A DNA stretch of 64,000 bases from Conexibacter sp. DBS9H8 (GTDB taxonomy: Bacteria; Actinomycetota; Thermoleophilia; Solirubrobacterales; Solirubrobacteraceae), in contig NZ_CP097128.1 of the NCBI RefSeq assembly GCF_023330685.1, positions 2,108,001 to 2,172,000 of the forward strand. Direction: 5' to 3'. The translations under genes and the position numbers were made by a program. Of this stretch, positions 51,498 to 60,170 are shown piece by piece; the first letter of the stretch is position 1, and each line of letters opens with the position of its first letter. The notes beneath the pieces were generated by a model. It was not told where the DNA came from and did no database searches. It saw only the letters and a program-made list of their open reading frames with translations.

Positions 51498-52724
51498 ATG
51501 ACGACGTTCGCTGACAACGAATACCTGTTCACCTCCGAGTCGGTGACCGAGGGGCACCCCGACAAGGTCGCCGACCAGATCTCCGACGGGGTCCTCGACG
51601 CCGTCCTCGCGGCCGACCCGGACGCGCGCGTCGCCTGCGAGACGCTTGTCAACACGGGACTCGTCGTCGTCTCGGGGGAGATCTCCACGGAAACGTACGT
51701 CGACATCCATGAGGTGGCGCGGGAGACGATCCGCTCGATCGGCTACACCGACGCCCAGCTCGGCTTCGCCGCCGACTCCGTCGCGGTCCTCAACGCCCTC
51801 GACAAGCAGTCCCCTGACATCGCCCAAGGGGTCGATGAGGCCTACGAGAGCCGCGCGGCGGGGGCCGGCGACCCCTTGGACCGCGCCGGGGCGGGCGACC
51901 AGGGCATGATGTTCGGCTACGCGTCGAATGAGACCGAGGAGCTGATGCCGCTGCCGATCAGCCTCGCGCACAAGCTCGCCAAGCGGCTCGCGGAGGTGCG
52001 CAAGGAGGGGCTGCTCGACTACCTGCGACCCGACGGCAAGACCCAGGTCTCGGTCCGCTACGTCGACGGACGGCCCGTGCAGATCGAGAAGCTGCTGATC
52101 TCCTCCCAGCACGCCGAGGGGGCGGAGGCGCTCATCCGCGACGATCTCTGGGAGCAGGTCGTGCTGCCGACCCTGCCGGCTGACCTGTTCGACCCCGTCG
52201 CGCTGCGGGCCGAGTTTCTCGTCAACCCGACCGGACGGTTCGTGATCGGCGGGCCGGTCGGGGACGCAGGCCTCACCGGACGCAAGATCATCGTCGACAC
52301 CTACGGGGGCTTTGCCCGCCACGGTGGCGGCGCCTTCTCGGGCAAGGACCCCTCCAAGGTCGACCGCTCAGCCGCGTACGCGGCCCGGTACGTCGCCAAG
52401 AACGTCGTCGCCGCCGGGCTCGCCGATCGGGTCGAGGTCCAGGTCGCCTACGCGATCGGGGTCGCCAAGCCCGTGTCGGTGATGGTCGAGACCTACGGGA
52501 CCGAGAAGATCGGCCGCGGACGGATCCTCGAGCTGATCAACGAGCACTTCGATCTTCGCCCCGGCGCGTTCCGCAGCTACCTGCGCCTGCACCGCCCGAT
52601 CTATCAGAAGACCGCGGCCTACGGCCACTTTGGCCGGGAGGATCCCGACTTCACCTGGGAGGCGACGGACAAGGCCGGGCTGCTCCGGGAGGCCGCCGGG
52701 CTGGGCAGCGCCGTCGGCGCCTGA
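51498..52724 (+). CDS. metK: S-adenosylmethionine synthase
   Basis: 408 residues. [20 protein letters not shown] is the substrate loop; [38 protein letters not shown] and [16 protein letters not shown] are metal/phosphate-binding signatures. [15 protein letters not shown] closes the protein. It makes SAM, which feeds the methyltransferases in this window (rsmH, rlmN, rsmB). The initiation region has only a weak ribosome site. It is convergent with the small membrane-protein gene at 52748. Confidence 0.96.
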   Translation: MTTFADNEYLFTSESVTEGHPDKVADQISDGVLDAVLAADPDARVACETLVNTGLVVVSGEISTETYVDIHEVARETIRSIGYTDAQLGFAADSVAVLNALDKQSPDIAQGVDEAYESRAAGAGDPLDRAGAGDQGMMFGYASNETEELMPLPISLAHKLAKRLAEVRKEGLLDYLRPDGKTQVSVRYVDGRPVQIEKLLISSQHAEGAEALIRDDLWEQVVLPTLPADLFDPVALRAEFLVNPTGRFVIGGPVGDAGLTGRKIIVDTYGGFARHGGGAFSGKDPSKVDRSAAYAARYVAKNVVAAGLADRVEVQVAYAIGVAKPVSVMVETYGTEKIGRGRILELINEHFDLRPGAFRSYLRLHRPIYQKTAAYGHFGREDPDFTWEATDKAGLLREAAGLGSAVGA

Positions 52725-52747
52725 GCCGTTCTCGCCATCCGACCCGG

Positions 52748-53536
52748 TCACAGGACCGCGAGGACGAGGCCGAGGCAGAGAACCGTCCCAGCTGTGGCGG
52801 CGGTCGCGCGGGCGAGCGTGCCCAACTCCCCGTCCCCGACGGTGTGGGCGCCCCAGATCGCCGGGGATCCGGCGACCACGCTTGCCCAGGCGGCATCGAG
52901 ATCACCGGCCTGAGAGGCCCGGACGGTGCCGAGCACCCGGGCGGCGGCGTCGAACAGACAGCCGAGCCCGAGGACGGGGTCGCCCGCGTTGAGCCCGATC
53001 GCGACCCCGCCGACGAGCAGTTCGGCGACGACCACGAACACGAGCGTGACCCCGGCCGCGACGCCGTCCCGTCCCGTCGGCGGGGCCCGCAGACCACCGT
53101 CGCGATCACGGGGAGTGAGCGCCCCGCGGGCGGGGGAGAGCGGGCCGCTCGGCCCCTCCGCGCCCGCTCCGCCAGGTCCGGGGACGGGCGGTCGGGCCCC
53201 GGCCGGACTGGCGCCCGGGGTTGGCACGGCGACCGGGGCCGTCGCTCCGATTCGCAGCAGCGTGAGCCCGTGGGCAGGGGCGAGAGAGTCGGCGAGGGCG
53301 AGCAGCGCCGGGTCGGTGTCGTCGGCCAGGGCGATCAGGCGGTGGCTGGGATAGTAGGCCGGGATCGTCGCCCACTCGCCAGAGCCTGGGTCACGCAGCC
53401 AGGCGAAGCGATGCTCGCGCCGGCCGATCTCACCGAGACGCTCGTCAAGGTCATCGAGGGCCGTCCGGGCCTCGGCCCCCCGGTCAGGTCTCCCGAGATC
53501 GGGCTCCCCGTCACGGTCTGCGGACGCTTCCTCCAT
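52748..53536 (-). CDS. Hypothetical protein with two C-terminal membrane helices
   Basis: 262 residues; no family recognised. The N-terminal half is soluble, with WLRDPGSGEWATIPAYYPSHRLIALADD and ADSLAPAHGLTLLRIG; then comes a Pro/Gly/Ala-rich linker (about 100-150). Two hydrophobic segments follow: VTLVFVVVAELLVGGVAIGL and, at the very end, TAGTVLCLGLVLAVL. It shares an intergenic region with priA in which the two -10 boxes overlap. The plus-strand frame opposite it is open but starts far upstream of real priA homology. A real gene is likely; its function is unknown. Confidence 0.6.
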   Translation of the reverse strand: MEEASADRDGEPDLGRPDRGAEARTALDDLDERLGEIGRREHRFAWLRDPGSGEWATIPAYYPSHRLIALADDTDPALLALADSLAPAHGLTLLRIGATAPVAVPTPGASPAGARPPVPGPGGAGAEGPSGPLSPARGALTPRDRDGGLRAPPTGRDGVAAGVTLVFVVVAELLVGGVAIGLNAGDPVLGLGCLFDAAARVLGTVRASQAGDLDAAWASVVAGSPAIWGAHTVGDGELGTLARATAATAGTVLCLGLVLAVL

Positions 53537-53548
53537 CGTCGTGGCCGC

Positions 53549-53558
53549 ACTCTACGCT
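53549..53558. promoter_or_regulatory. Overlapping divergent -10 boxes, priA and gene 52748-53536
   Basis: ACTCTACGCT contains TACGCT (53553-53558) for priA, 11 nt before its ATG, and TAGAGT on the other strand (53554-53549), 12 nt before the ATG at 53536. The two promoters share 2 bp and could not both be occupied at once. Confidence 0.45.
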
Positions 53559-53569
53559 TCCGGACGCCC

Positions 53570-55741
53570 ATGGACGACGGCCGGATCGCGCGGGTTCTGC
53601 CGCTCACCACCACCCGTGCGCTACGCGGAAGCTTCGACTATCTGATCCCCGCCGGCGTCACCGTCGACGTCGGGACGCTTGTCGACATTCCCTTCGCCCA
53701 CCGGAGGATGCTCGGCGTCGTCAGCGGCACCGCGCCCGACAGCGACGTGCCCCCCGAGCGGCTCGCGACGATCGCCGCCGTGCACGACAGTTCACTCCCC
53801 GGCGACCTTGTCGACCTCGCCGAGTGGGTGGCAAGCGAGTATTGCTCGACGACCGCCCGCGCGCTCGCGCTGATGCTGCCGCCCGGCGCCGGCCGGTCCG
53901 CGCCGGCGCGACCGACGCTCACCGCCGCCCTCACCCCGGCCGGTGAGGTGGCGCTGGCCGGTGAGACACGCCTCAGTGCCGGTCAGCACGCGGCGCTGGC
54001 GCGGCTCGCCGCCGACGGTCCGACCCCCGCGAGGGCGATCGGCACCTCGTTGCTGCGCCGTCTCGAACAGCGCGGCCTCGTGACGATCGCCGCCGCGTCG
54101 GTCCGCCGTGACCCGCGCCGTCACACCGTCTCGAGCGCCGCGGCCGACGCCCCGCCGCTCACCGTCGGCCAGCAGGTCGCACTGTCGGCGGTGACCGACT
54201 GCATCCGCACCGGTGCCCACGCCGAGCTGCTCCTCTCCGGAGTCACCGGGTCGGGCAAGACCGAGGTGTATCTCGCGGCCGCGGCGGCGACGCTCGCGGC
54301 GGGTCGGGGGGTGATCATCCTCGTTCCGGAGATCGGCCTGACCGCCCAGGCGCGAGCGCGCTTTGAGGCCCGGCTCGGTGCGGTCGTCGCGGTCCTGCAC
54401 TCGGGACTCACCGCCGCCGAACGCGCCGAGGAGTGGCGGCGGGTGCGCAGCGGGGAGGCGCGTGTCGCGATCGGCGCCCGCTCGGCCGTGTTCGCGCCGG
54501 TGGACGACCTCGGCCTGATCGTGATCGACGAGGAGCATGAGAGTTCCTACAAACATGAGGGGGACCCTCGCTACGACGCTCGGCTCGTTGCCGCGCGGCG
54601 GGCGCGGTACTTCTCCGCCGTCATGCTGAGCGGGTCGGCGACCCCCCGGCCCGAGAGCGTCGCCACCCAGCGCACGCTGACGATGCCCTCCCGGGTTGAC
54701 GGCCGGCCCCTGCCGCGCGTCGAGATCCTTGACATGCGCGGCCGTCACCATCCGCTGCACCCGGAGGCGCGTGCCGCGCTGGCGGAGGTGCGCCGCAGCG
54801 GGGCCAAGGCGGTTGTCCTGCTCAACCGGCGCGGCTGGTCGAACTTTCTCAGCTGCGCCGATTGCGGCCGGGTCTGGAGCTGTCCCAACTGCGACGTCTC
54901 GCTCATCCTCCACCGCGCGGGCGGGCCGGCCCACGTCGCCTGCCACCACTGCGGGCACAGCGAGCCGGCGCCCTGCCGCTGCCCCGACTGTGGGTCGGTG
55001 TCGGTCGCCCGCCACGGAGCCGGCACCGAGGCCCTCGAACAGGAACTCCTCGCCGTCGTCGGGGCCGATCCCGGCTTCCCGGTGCTCCGCCTCGACGCCG
55101 ACTCCCCCGGCCATGAGGCGCGCGCTCGGACCCTTGCGGCCTTCCACGCCGCGCCCGCCGGGGTGCTCGTCGGCACGCAGATGATCGCCAAGGGACACGA
55201 CTTCGCCGACGTCAGCCTCGGGATCGTCCTCGACGCCGATCAGACCCTCCGGTTCCCCGACTTCCGGGCTGAGGAGCGCACCTTCGCCTTGCTCACCCAG
55301 CTCGCCGGCCGGACAGGCCGCGGCGCCGGCGGGGACGGTCGTGTGCTCGTGCAGACCCGGGCGCCGGCGGCCCGTCCAATCCTGCTCGCCGCCCGCCACG
55401 ACAGCGTCGGGTTTCTCGCCGGCGAGCTCGGCCGTCGGGCGGGCCTGCGCTACCCGCCCTACAGCACGCTGATCCGGGTGATCTGCTCCAGTCCCGAGCC
55501 GGAGCCGGCCCAGCGGGTCGCGACCGCCCTGCGCGCGGCCATCGGGGACGCCCCGGACCGCTACCGGGTGCTCGGGCCCGCCCCCCTGTTCCGTCTGCGC
55601 AACCGCCACCGCAGCCAGCTGCAGATCCGCGCCGCCGACCGGGGGGGAGCGATCAGTGCCGTCCGGGCCGCCGTCGACGCACTCGTGCACGCACGCGCCC
55701 TCACCCGGGTCGCCGTGAGCGTCGACGTCGACCCCCAGTAG
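53570..55741 (+). CDS. priA: Primosomal helicase PriA
   Basis: 723 residues from the ATG at 53570. An N-terminal DNA-binding domain (RVLPLTTTRALRGSFDYLIPAG) is followed by the helicase core: Walker A GVTGSGKT (224-231), DEEH (320-323) and the Zn-binding cysteine cluster (C429, C432, C438, C441, C458, C461, C471, C474). GTQMIAKGHDFADV, LDADQTLRFPDFRAEERTF and QLAGRTGRG finish the set. Many actinobacterial PriA proteins are remembered as lacking intact ATPase motifs; this one keeps them and should be an active helicase for replication restart. A hairpin terminator follows at 55757. Confidence 0.95.
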   Translation: MDDGRIARVLPLTTTRALRGSFDYLIPAGVTVDVGTLVDIPFAHRRMLGVVSGTAPDSDVPPERLATIAAVHDSSLPGDLVDLAEWVASEYCSTTARALALMLPPGAGRSAPARPTLTAALTPAGEVALAGETRLSAGQHAALARLAADGPTPARAIGTSLLRRLEQRGLVTIAAASVRRDPRRHTVSSAAADAPPLTVGQQVALSAVTDCIRTGAHAELLLSGVTGSGKTEVYLAAAAATLAAGRGVIILVPEIGLTAQARARFEARLGAVVAVLHSGLTAAERAEEWRRVRSGEARVAIGARSAVFAPVDDLGLIVIDEEHESSYKHEGDPRYDARLVAARRARYFSAVMLSGSATPRPESVATQRTLTMPSRVDGRPLPRVEILDMRGRHHPLHPEARAALAEVRRSGAKAVVLLNRRGWSNFLSCADCGRVWSCPNCDVSLILHRAGGPAHVACHHCGHSEPAPCRCPDCGSVSVARHGAGTEALEQELLAVVGADPGFPVLRLDADSPGHEARARTLAAFHAAPAGVLVGTQMIAKGHDFADVSLGIVLDADQTLRFPDFRAEERTFALLTQLAGRTGRGAGGDGRVLVQTRAPAARPILLAARHDSVGFLAGELGRRAGLRYPPYSTLIRVICSSPEPEPAQRVATALRAAIGDAPDRYRVLGPAPLFRLRNRHRSQLQIRAADRGGAISAVRAAVDALVHARALTRVAVSVDVDPQ

Positions 55742-55756
55742 ACCGCACCGGAACCT

Positions 55757-55774
55757 GAAAGCCCGTGGGCTTTC
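55757..55774 (+). terminator. Intrinsic-type terminator after priA
   Basis: GAAAGCC (55757-55763) and GGCTTTC (55768-55774) pair around a CGTG loop and are followed by TT. The A/T part of the stem makes this the most classical terminator in the window. It sits where the -35 of the def promoter would be. Confidence 0.75.
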
Positions 55775-55775
55775 T

Positions 55776-55781
55776 TACACT
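55776..55781 (+). promoter_or_regulatory. Putative -10 box (TACACT) for def-fmt-rsmB
   Basis: TACACT ends 9 nt before the def ATG at 55791, immediately after the priA terminator. Confidence 0.5.
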
Positions 55782-55790
55782 CAGTGGGAG

Positions 55791-56465
55791 ATGTCAGAGT
55801 CAACTTCCCACGGTGAGCAGGCCACGGCGGCCCGCGCCGCCGGCCCACCGGCCGCCGAGGCGGGCGGTCCCTCCGACCCCGTGGACGTCGCGGAGTCGGC
55901 CGAGCTTGACGCGGAGGAGGCGATCGAGCTCGACGCCGAGCGGATCGCCCGTCGGGACGCCGCCCTCGCGCATGTGCGGACCTTCGGGGACCCGATCCTC
56001 AGGGAGAAGGCGCGTCCGGTGACCGTCTTCGACGACGCGCTCGCTGCGGAGGTCGCCTGGATGGGTGAGATCATGCACGACGGTCTCGGCATCGGTCTCG
56101 CCGCGACCCAGGTCGGACGGCTGCGCCGCCTGCTCGTCTACCGCGTCACCCAGGAGGGCCCGGTCACCGCGCTCGTCAACCCGGAGATCGAGTGGCACTC
56201 CCGCGAGCAGGACATCTCCCTCGAGGGCTGTCTCAGCCTCCCGCGGATCCACGTCGAGGTGGAACGCCCGATCCACGTCCGCGTCCGTGCTCAGGACCCG
56301 TCTGGCGCCCCCCTGACGGTCGAGGCCTCGGGCCTTGAGGCCCGGGTCATCCAGCACGAGATCGACCATCTCGACGGCGTCCTCATTCTCAAGCGGACCT
56401 CACGCGAGGAACGTCGCGAGGCGCTGCGCAGCCTGCGGGAGTGGCAGGACGAGTCGGGGCGCTGA
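55791..56465 (+). CDS. def: Peptide deformylase with acidic N-terminal extension
   Basis: 224 residues. The three deformylase motifs are complete: GIGLAATQVG (101-110), EGCLSLP (145-151) and QHEIDHLDG (188-196), giving the metal ligands Cys and two His. It removes the formyl group from nascent proteins. The first ~55 residues are Ala/Glu/Asp-rich (VAESAELDAEEAIELDAER) and are absent from typical ~170-190-residue deformylases. Their role is unknown; a ribosome- or partner-binding tail is possible. fmt begins 31 bp downstream. Confidence 0.93.
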   Translation: MSESTSHGEQATAARAAGPPAAEAGGPSDPVDVAESAELDAEEAIELDAERIARRDAALAHVRTFGDPILREKARPVTVFDDALAAEVAWMGEIMHDGLGIGLAATQVGRLRRLLVYRVTQEGPVTALVNPEIEWHSREQDISLEGCLSLPRIHVEVERPIHVRVRAQDPSGAPLTVEASGLEARVIQHEIDHLDGVLILKRTSREERREALRSLREWQDESGR

Positions 56466-56496
56466 CGGGTCTCCGTGCCGCCGTGATCTGCCTCCC

Positions 56497-57354
56497 GTGA
56501 CCGCCACCGTCTATCTCGGGACCTCCCGGTTCGCTGCGCGCGTGCTGGGCATCCTCGCCGGCTCGCCCCACCGGCCCGTCCTCGTGCTCAGCCGGCCTGA
56601 CGCGCCCCAGGGCCGCGGGCGTCGGCTCGCGGCCCCGCCGGTGATCGACGCCGCCGTCGAGCTCGGACTCCCGATCGCCCAGCCCGACTCGGTCAACCGC
56701 GCCGAGGTGGTCGAAGTGATCCGCGCGGCCGGTGCGGAGGTCGTCGTTGTCTGTGCGTTTGGGGCGATCATCCGCGAGCCGTTGCTCGGGGGGATGGAGA
56801 TCCTCAACGTCCACCCGAGCCTCCTGCCCCGGTGGCGAGGGGCGGCGCCGATCGAACGGGCGATCCTGGCCGGGGACGAACGCACCGGAGTGTCGATCAT
56901 GGCGCTCACCGCCGGACTCGACAGCGGCCCGGTGTGCCTGCGGGACGAGACGCCGATCGGGCCCGAGGACGACTACGGCAGCCTCAGTGAGCGGCTCGAG
57001 GCGATCGGCGCGGATCTGCTCATCCGTGCCCTCGACGAGCGTCCGCCGTTCGTGCCCCAGCCCGATGCGGGGGTCACCTACGCCGAGAAGATCACCGCCG
57101 CCGACCGGCGCCTCGATCCCGGCGACGAGGACGCTCTCACCCTTGCCCGCCGGGTGCGTGCCCTCTCCCCCCACATCGGGGCGTTTCTCGAGGACCACCA
57201 CGGTGGACGGCTCGGCGTCTGGAGCGCCCGGGCGGTCAGCACGGGGGAGGGCCCCCGGTTCGTCGCGTGCCGGTCCGGGACCCTCGAGCTGCTCAGCGTC
57301 CAGCCCCCCGGTGGTCGCCGGATGGACGCTGCCGACTGGGCGCGCGGACGGTGA
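56497..57354 (+). CDS. fmt: Methionyl-tRNA formyltransferase
   Basis: 285 residues from the GTG at 56497. The formyl-transfer site is shown by NVHPSLLPRWRGAAPIERAIL (N, H and a later D are catalytic), with TGVSIMALTAGLDSGPV. It is shorter than the usual ~310 residues, and the N-terminal substrate loop reads LGTSRFAARVL rather than the common MGTPxFA; catalytic residues look intact. It formylates initiator Met-tRNA, the counterpart of def just upstream. The stop overlaps the rsmB start (GTGA). Confidence 0.92.
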   Translation: MTATVYLGTSRFAARVLGILAGSPHRPVLVLSRPDAPQGRGRRLAAPPVIDAAVELGLPIAQPDSVNRAEVVEVIRAAGAEVVVVCAFGAIIREPLLGGMEILNVHPSLLPRWRGAAPIERAILAGDERTGVSIMALTAGLDSGPVCLRDETPIGPEDDYGSLSERLEAIGADLLIRALDERPPFVPQPDAGVTYAEKITAADRRLDPGDEDALTLARRVRALSPHIGAFLEDHHGGRLGVWSARAVSTGEGPRFVACRSGTLELLSVQPPGGRRMDAADWARGR

Positions 57355-58649
57355 GCGTCACCCCCGCTCGGCGGGTCGCCTACACGGTGATCCGCCGCGT
57401 CTTCGAGGACGGGGCCTATGCGGACCGGGCCCTGCAGGGGGCGCTCGGGGCGGCTGGGCTCGGCCCGCGGGACCGGGCGTTCGCCACGATCCTCAGCTAC
57501 GGGACGGTCCAGCGCCGCCGTACCCTCGACCATCTCATCGACAGCTTCTCCAGCCGTCCTGTCACGCGCCTCGATCCGGGCGCCCGGGCCGCCCTCGAGC
57601 TCGGCATGTTTCAGCTTGCGCTGCTCGACGGCGTCGCCGACCACGCCGCCGTGCACGACAGCGTCGCGCTCGTGAAGGGCGAGTCGGGCGGCCATGGAGC
57701 CGCGCGGCTCGTCAACGCGGTGCTGCGCGCCGCCACCGCCGAGGCGCGGACGCGGTTGGCCGAACTCGACGACGCGACGCCGGCCCGGGCGGCGGTGCTG
57801 CACTCGGTCCCGGACTGGCTGGCGGACCTGTTCTTCGATCAGTTCGGCCCGGCGGACGCCCGGGGGCTGCTGGCGGCGGCCAACCGTCCGGCGGAATCCT
57901 CGGTGCGGATCAACACGCTGCGCCCCCCGGGGCGCCCGCTGGACTGGGCACCGGCGCCGCCCTGGGCGGGCCCGCTCACCGAGGGGGCGCCGGTCCTCCC
58001 CGAGGCCCGCATCCTCGACGGTCCCGTCGACCTGTTCGGCACCCCCCAGTGGGCGGCCGGTGAGGTGATCGGCCAGTCTCGCGCCTCGATGCTCGTCGCC
58101 GCCACCCTCGATCCTCAGCCCGGCGACAGGGTGCTCGATCTCTGTGCCGCCCCGGGTGCCAAGACGACTCACCTCGCCGCCCGGATGGATGGGGTCGGGG
58201 AGATCGTCGCGGTCGAGGTCCATCCCGGCCGGGCGGCAGCGCTGGCGCGGACCGCGGAGCGAACCGGCGCGGTCAACGTCCGCGTCCACGTCGGTGACGG
58301 CGCCAACCTCGGGGAGATCGGGAGCTTCGACCGTGTCCTCGTCGATCCGCCCTGCAGCGGCCTGGGGACGCTCGCCGCGCGCCCGGACATCCGCTGGCAG
58401 CCGCGCCTGGAACGACTCGACTCGCTGTGTGAACGGCAGACGGCGTTGCTGGAGGCGGGGGCGGCCCGGACCCGGCCGGGCGGGCGACTCGTCTACAGCG
58501 TCTGCACCCTGCACCGGGCCGAGGCCGAGGCGATCGTCGACGCGTTCCTGGCCGCCCACCCGGGCTGGTGGCAGCGCTCGCGCCGCACCACGCTTCCCCA
58601 CGTCGAGGGCACCGACGGCTTCTTCGTCGCCGAACTCGAGCGGGCATGA
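57351..58649 (+). CDS. rsmB: 16S rRNA (cytosine-967-C5)-methyltransferase
   Basis: 432 residues from the GTG at 57351 (GTGA overlap with fmt). The N-terminal NusB-like domain (RVAYTVIRRVFEDGAYADRAL) binds RNA. The Rossmann methyltransferase domain has VLDLCAAPGAKTTHLAARM, DRVLVDPPCSGLGTLAARPD and LVYSVCTLHRAE, with the catalytic cysteine in PPCSG or SVCTL as in the RsmB/NOL1 family. It methylates C967 of 16S rRNA. Gene order def-fmt-rsmB-rpe is common in actinobacteria. Confidence 0.94.
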   Translation: MSVTPARRVAYTVIRRVFEDGAYADRALQGALGAAGLGPRDRAFATILSYGTVQRRRTLDHLIDSFSSRPVTRLDPGARAALELGMFQLALLDGVADHAAVHDSVALVKGESGGHGAARLVNAVLRAATAEARTRLAELDDATPARAAVLHSVPDWLADLFFDQFGPADARGLLAAANRPAESSVRINTLRPPGRPLDWAPAPPWAGPLTEGAPVLPEARILDGPVDLFGTPQWAAGEVIGQSRASMLVAATLDPQPGDRVLDLCAAPGAKTTHLAARMDGVGEIVAVEVHPGRAAALARTAERTGAVNVRVHVGDGANLGEIGSFDRVLVDPPCSGLGTLAARPDIRWQPRLERLDSLCERQTALLEAGAARTRPGGRLVYSVCTLHRAEAEAIVDAFLAAHPGWWQRSRRTTLPHVEGTDGFFVAELERA

Positions 58650-58703
58650 GCGGGCGCCGCCACGCCACCGCGCAGGCGGCGATCAGCGGACCGCGGGCGC
58701 CGT

Positions 58704-58709
58704 TAGAGT
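58704..58709 (+). promoter_or_regulatory. Putative -10 box (TAGAGT) for the zinc-ribbon gene
   Basis: TAGAGT ends 8 nt before the GTG at 58718. If the gene began at the upstream ATG (58646), this stretch would contain a TTA codon, extremely rare here; that favours a non-coding promoter. Confidence 0.5.
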
Positions 58710-58717
58710 CCCCGGGC

Positions 58718-58939
58718 GTGGAGGACGCGATCAAGCTCGGCGCCGAGTGCCCACACTGCGGTCAGCCGTGGTTGCGCGCCACCGCGGCGGGACGCTACCG
58801 CTGTGTCAACTGTCTGCAACGCTACGAGCTGATGTCCATGTGTCCCAACTGCGGCGAGCATTCCACCATCGTGCGCATGTCCTCGACCTCCGTGGTCGCC
58901 TGCAACCACTGCGGAGCGTCGATGCTCCGGGCGCTGTGA
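58718..58939 (+). CDS. Small double zinc-ribbon protein
   Basis: 73 residues from the GTG at 58718; an ATG at 58646 (overlapping the rsmB stop) would give 97, but the added part is low-complexity and contains the rare TTA codon inside a -10 box. Four CxxC knuckles are present: CPHC, CVNC, CPNC and CNHC, enough for two zinc ribbons. Between them lies YRCVNCLQRYELMSMCPNCGEH-type sequence. No named family is recognised. Such proteins often bind RNA or act as adaptors; its place between rsmB and rpe suggests only co-expression. The stop overlaps the rpe start (GTGA). Confidence 0.75.
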   Translation: MEDAIKLGAECPHCGQPWLRATAAGRYRCVNCLQRYELMSMCPNCGEHSTIVRMSSTSVVACNHCGASMLRAL

Positions 58940-59610
58940 GCTGGAGCACCGACCGCGCCGTCGCCCCGTCGATCCTGTCGGCGGACTTCGCCCGGCTCGG
59001 GGCCCAGGTCGCGGAGATCATGGCGGTGGGGGCGCGGGTCATCCACGTGGACGTGATGGACGGTCACTTCGTTGTCCCGATCAGCTTCGGGCCGGTAGCG
59101 GTGTCCGCCCTCGCCGACCAGGTGCACGCCGCCGGCGGGGTGATCGACGTTCATCTGATGATCGAGCGGCCCGAACGCCAGATTCCGGACTTCCTGTCTG
59201 CCGGGGCGGACGGGATCACCGTGCACTACGAGGCGACTCCGCACGTGCACTACGCGTTGGCGATGATCCGGGAGGGCGGCGCCCGGGCCGGCCTGGCGCT
59301 CTGTCCGGCCACCCCGGCGATGGTCTGGGAGGAGTGCGCCGGCACGCTCGATCTCCTTCTGTGCATGAGCGTCAACCCGGGGTGGGGCAACCAGGAGCTG
59401 ATCCCCCACTCCTACGCGAAGCTCGCCCGGTTGCGGGAGCGGCTCGGGCCCGAGATCGGGCTCGAGGTCGACGGCGGGGTCCATGCGGCGACGGCGCCGA
59501 AGGTGAGCGCCGCGGGCGCCAACCTGCTCGTCGCAGGTTCGGCCGTGTTCGGCGCCACTGACCCGGGGGCGGCCTTCCGCGAGCTCGAGCGGAGCGCATG
59601 GGAGTCCTGA
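58936..59610 (+). CDS. rpe: Ribulose-phosphate 3-epimerase
   Basis: 224 residues from the GTG at 58936. VAPSILSADFARLG, VIHVDVMDGHFVVPISFGP, VHLMIERPERQI, MSVNPGWGNQELIP and LEVDGGVHAATAPKV match the TIM-barrel epimerase; the metal-binding His and Asp residues are in these motifs. It interconverts ribulose 5-phosphate and xylulose 5-phosphate, and so also supports erythrose 4-phosphate supply for the DAHP synthase. The start overlaps the zinc-ribbon stop; its end overlaps the lipoprotein gene by 13 nt. Confidence 0.95.
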   Translation: MSWSTDRAVAPSILSADFARLGAQVAEIMAVGARVIHVDVMDGHFVVPISFGPVAVSALADQVHAAGGVIDVHLMIERPERQIPDFLSAGADGITVHYEATPHVHYALAMIREGGARAGLALCPATPAMVWEECAGTLDLLLCMSVNPGWGNQELIPHSYAKLARLRERLGPEIGLEVDGGVHAATAPKVSAAGANLLVAGSAVFGATDPGAAFRELERSAWES

Positions 59611-60170
59611 GAGGTGCGGCCGTGCTAGCGCTCCGGGGCCCCCTGGTCGCCGCCCTTGCCCTCGGTCTGCTGCTGTCGGGGTGTGGCGGCGCGAGTACGC
59701 CGTCGACGAACCGGGTGACCCCGACCGCTTATGTCACCGCCCTGTGTGAGGCGGTTGGCCCCTTCGAACGCGACGTTGCCGCCCGCAGCGGCAGCCTCAC
59801 CAGCACCTCGGGCCTCACCCCGGCGGCCGGACGGTCAGAACTCGTCAGCTACCTCGGCGCGCTGTCACGCGACAGCCGCCGGGCGGTCGTCCGGCTCGGC
59901 GGCGCCGGCGTTCCCGCCGTCAGTGGCGGGAACAGCTTCGCTGCGACGATCCTGTCGACCTTCCGCCGGCTCGAGGTGACCCTCGGCCGCTCGGAGAAGC
60001 TCGCCGCCGCCCTGCCGACGACGAGCCAGACCGCTTTCCGGAGCGCCGCGGTCACGCTCGCCACGGCGGTCCGTGACTCGCTCGGCCGACTTGGGGTCGG
60101 GCTCTCCACCAAGGGCAATCGGGTGCTTGACGCGGCCGCAGCGAAGGTGCCTGCCTGTCACGCGCTCTGA
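59598..60170 (+). CDS. Putative lipoprotein
   Basis: 190 residues. A type II signal peptide ends in a lipobox (ALGLLLSGCGGA), so the mature protein should be anchored by Cys at about position 29. The rest is predicted helical, with AYVTALCEAVGPFERDVAARSG and LSTFRRLEVTLGRSEKLAAALP; two further cysteines (in LCEAV and the C-terminal PACHAL) could form a disulfide. I recognise no family. It overlaps the rpe end by 13 nt and the convergent flippase end by 13 nt. Confidence 0.72.
   Translation: MGVLRGAAVLALRGPLVAALALGLLLSGCGGASTPSTNRVTPTAYVTALCEAVGPFERDVAARSGSLTSTSGLTPAAGRSELVSYLGALSRDSRRAVVRLGGAGVPAVSGGNSFAATILSTFRRLEVTLGRSEKLAAALPTTSQTAFRSAAVTLATAVRDSLGRLGVGLSTKGNRVLDAAAAKVPACHAL

Noticed and set aside
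52844..53569. N-terminal extension of the priA frame back to 52844
   Set aside because: The extension is low-complexity and opposite another gene; PriA homology begins at the ATG at 53570, just after a -10 box.
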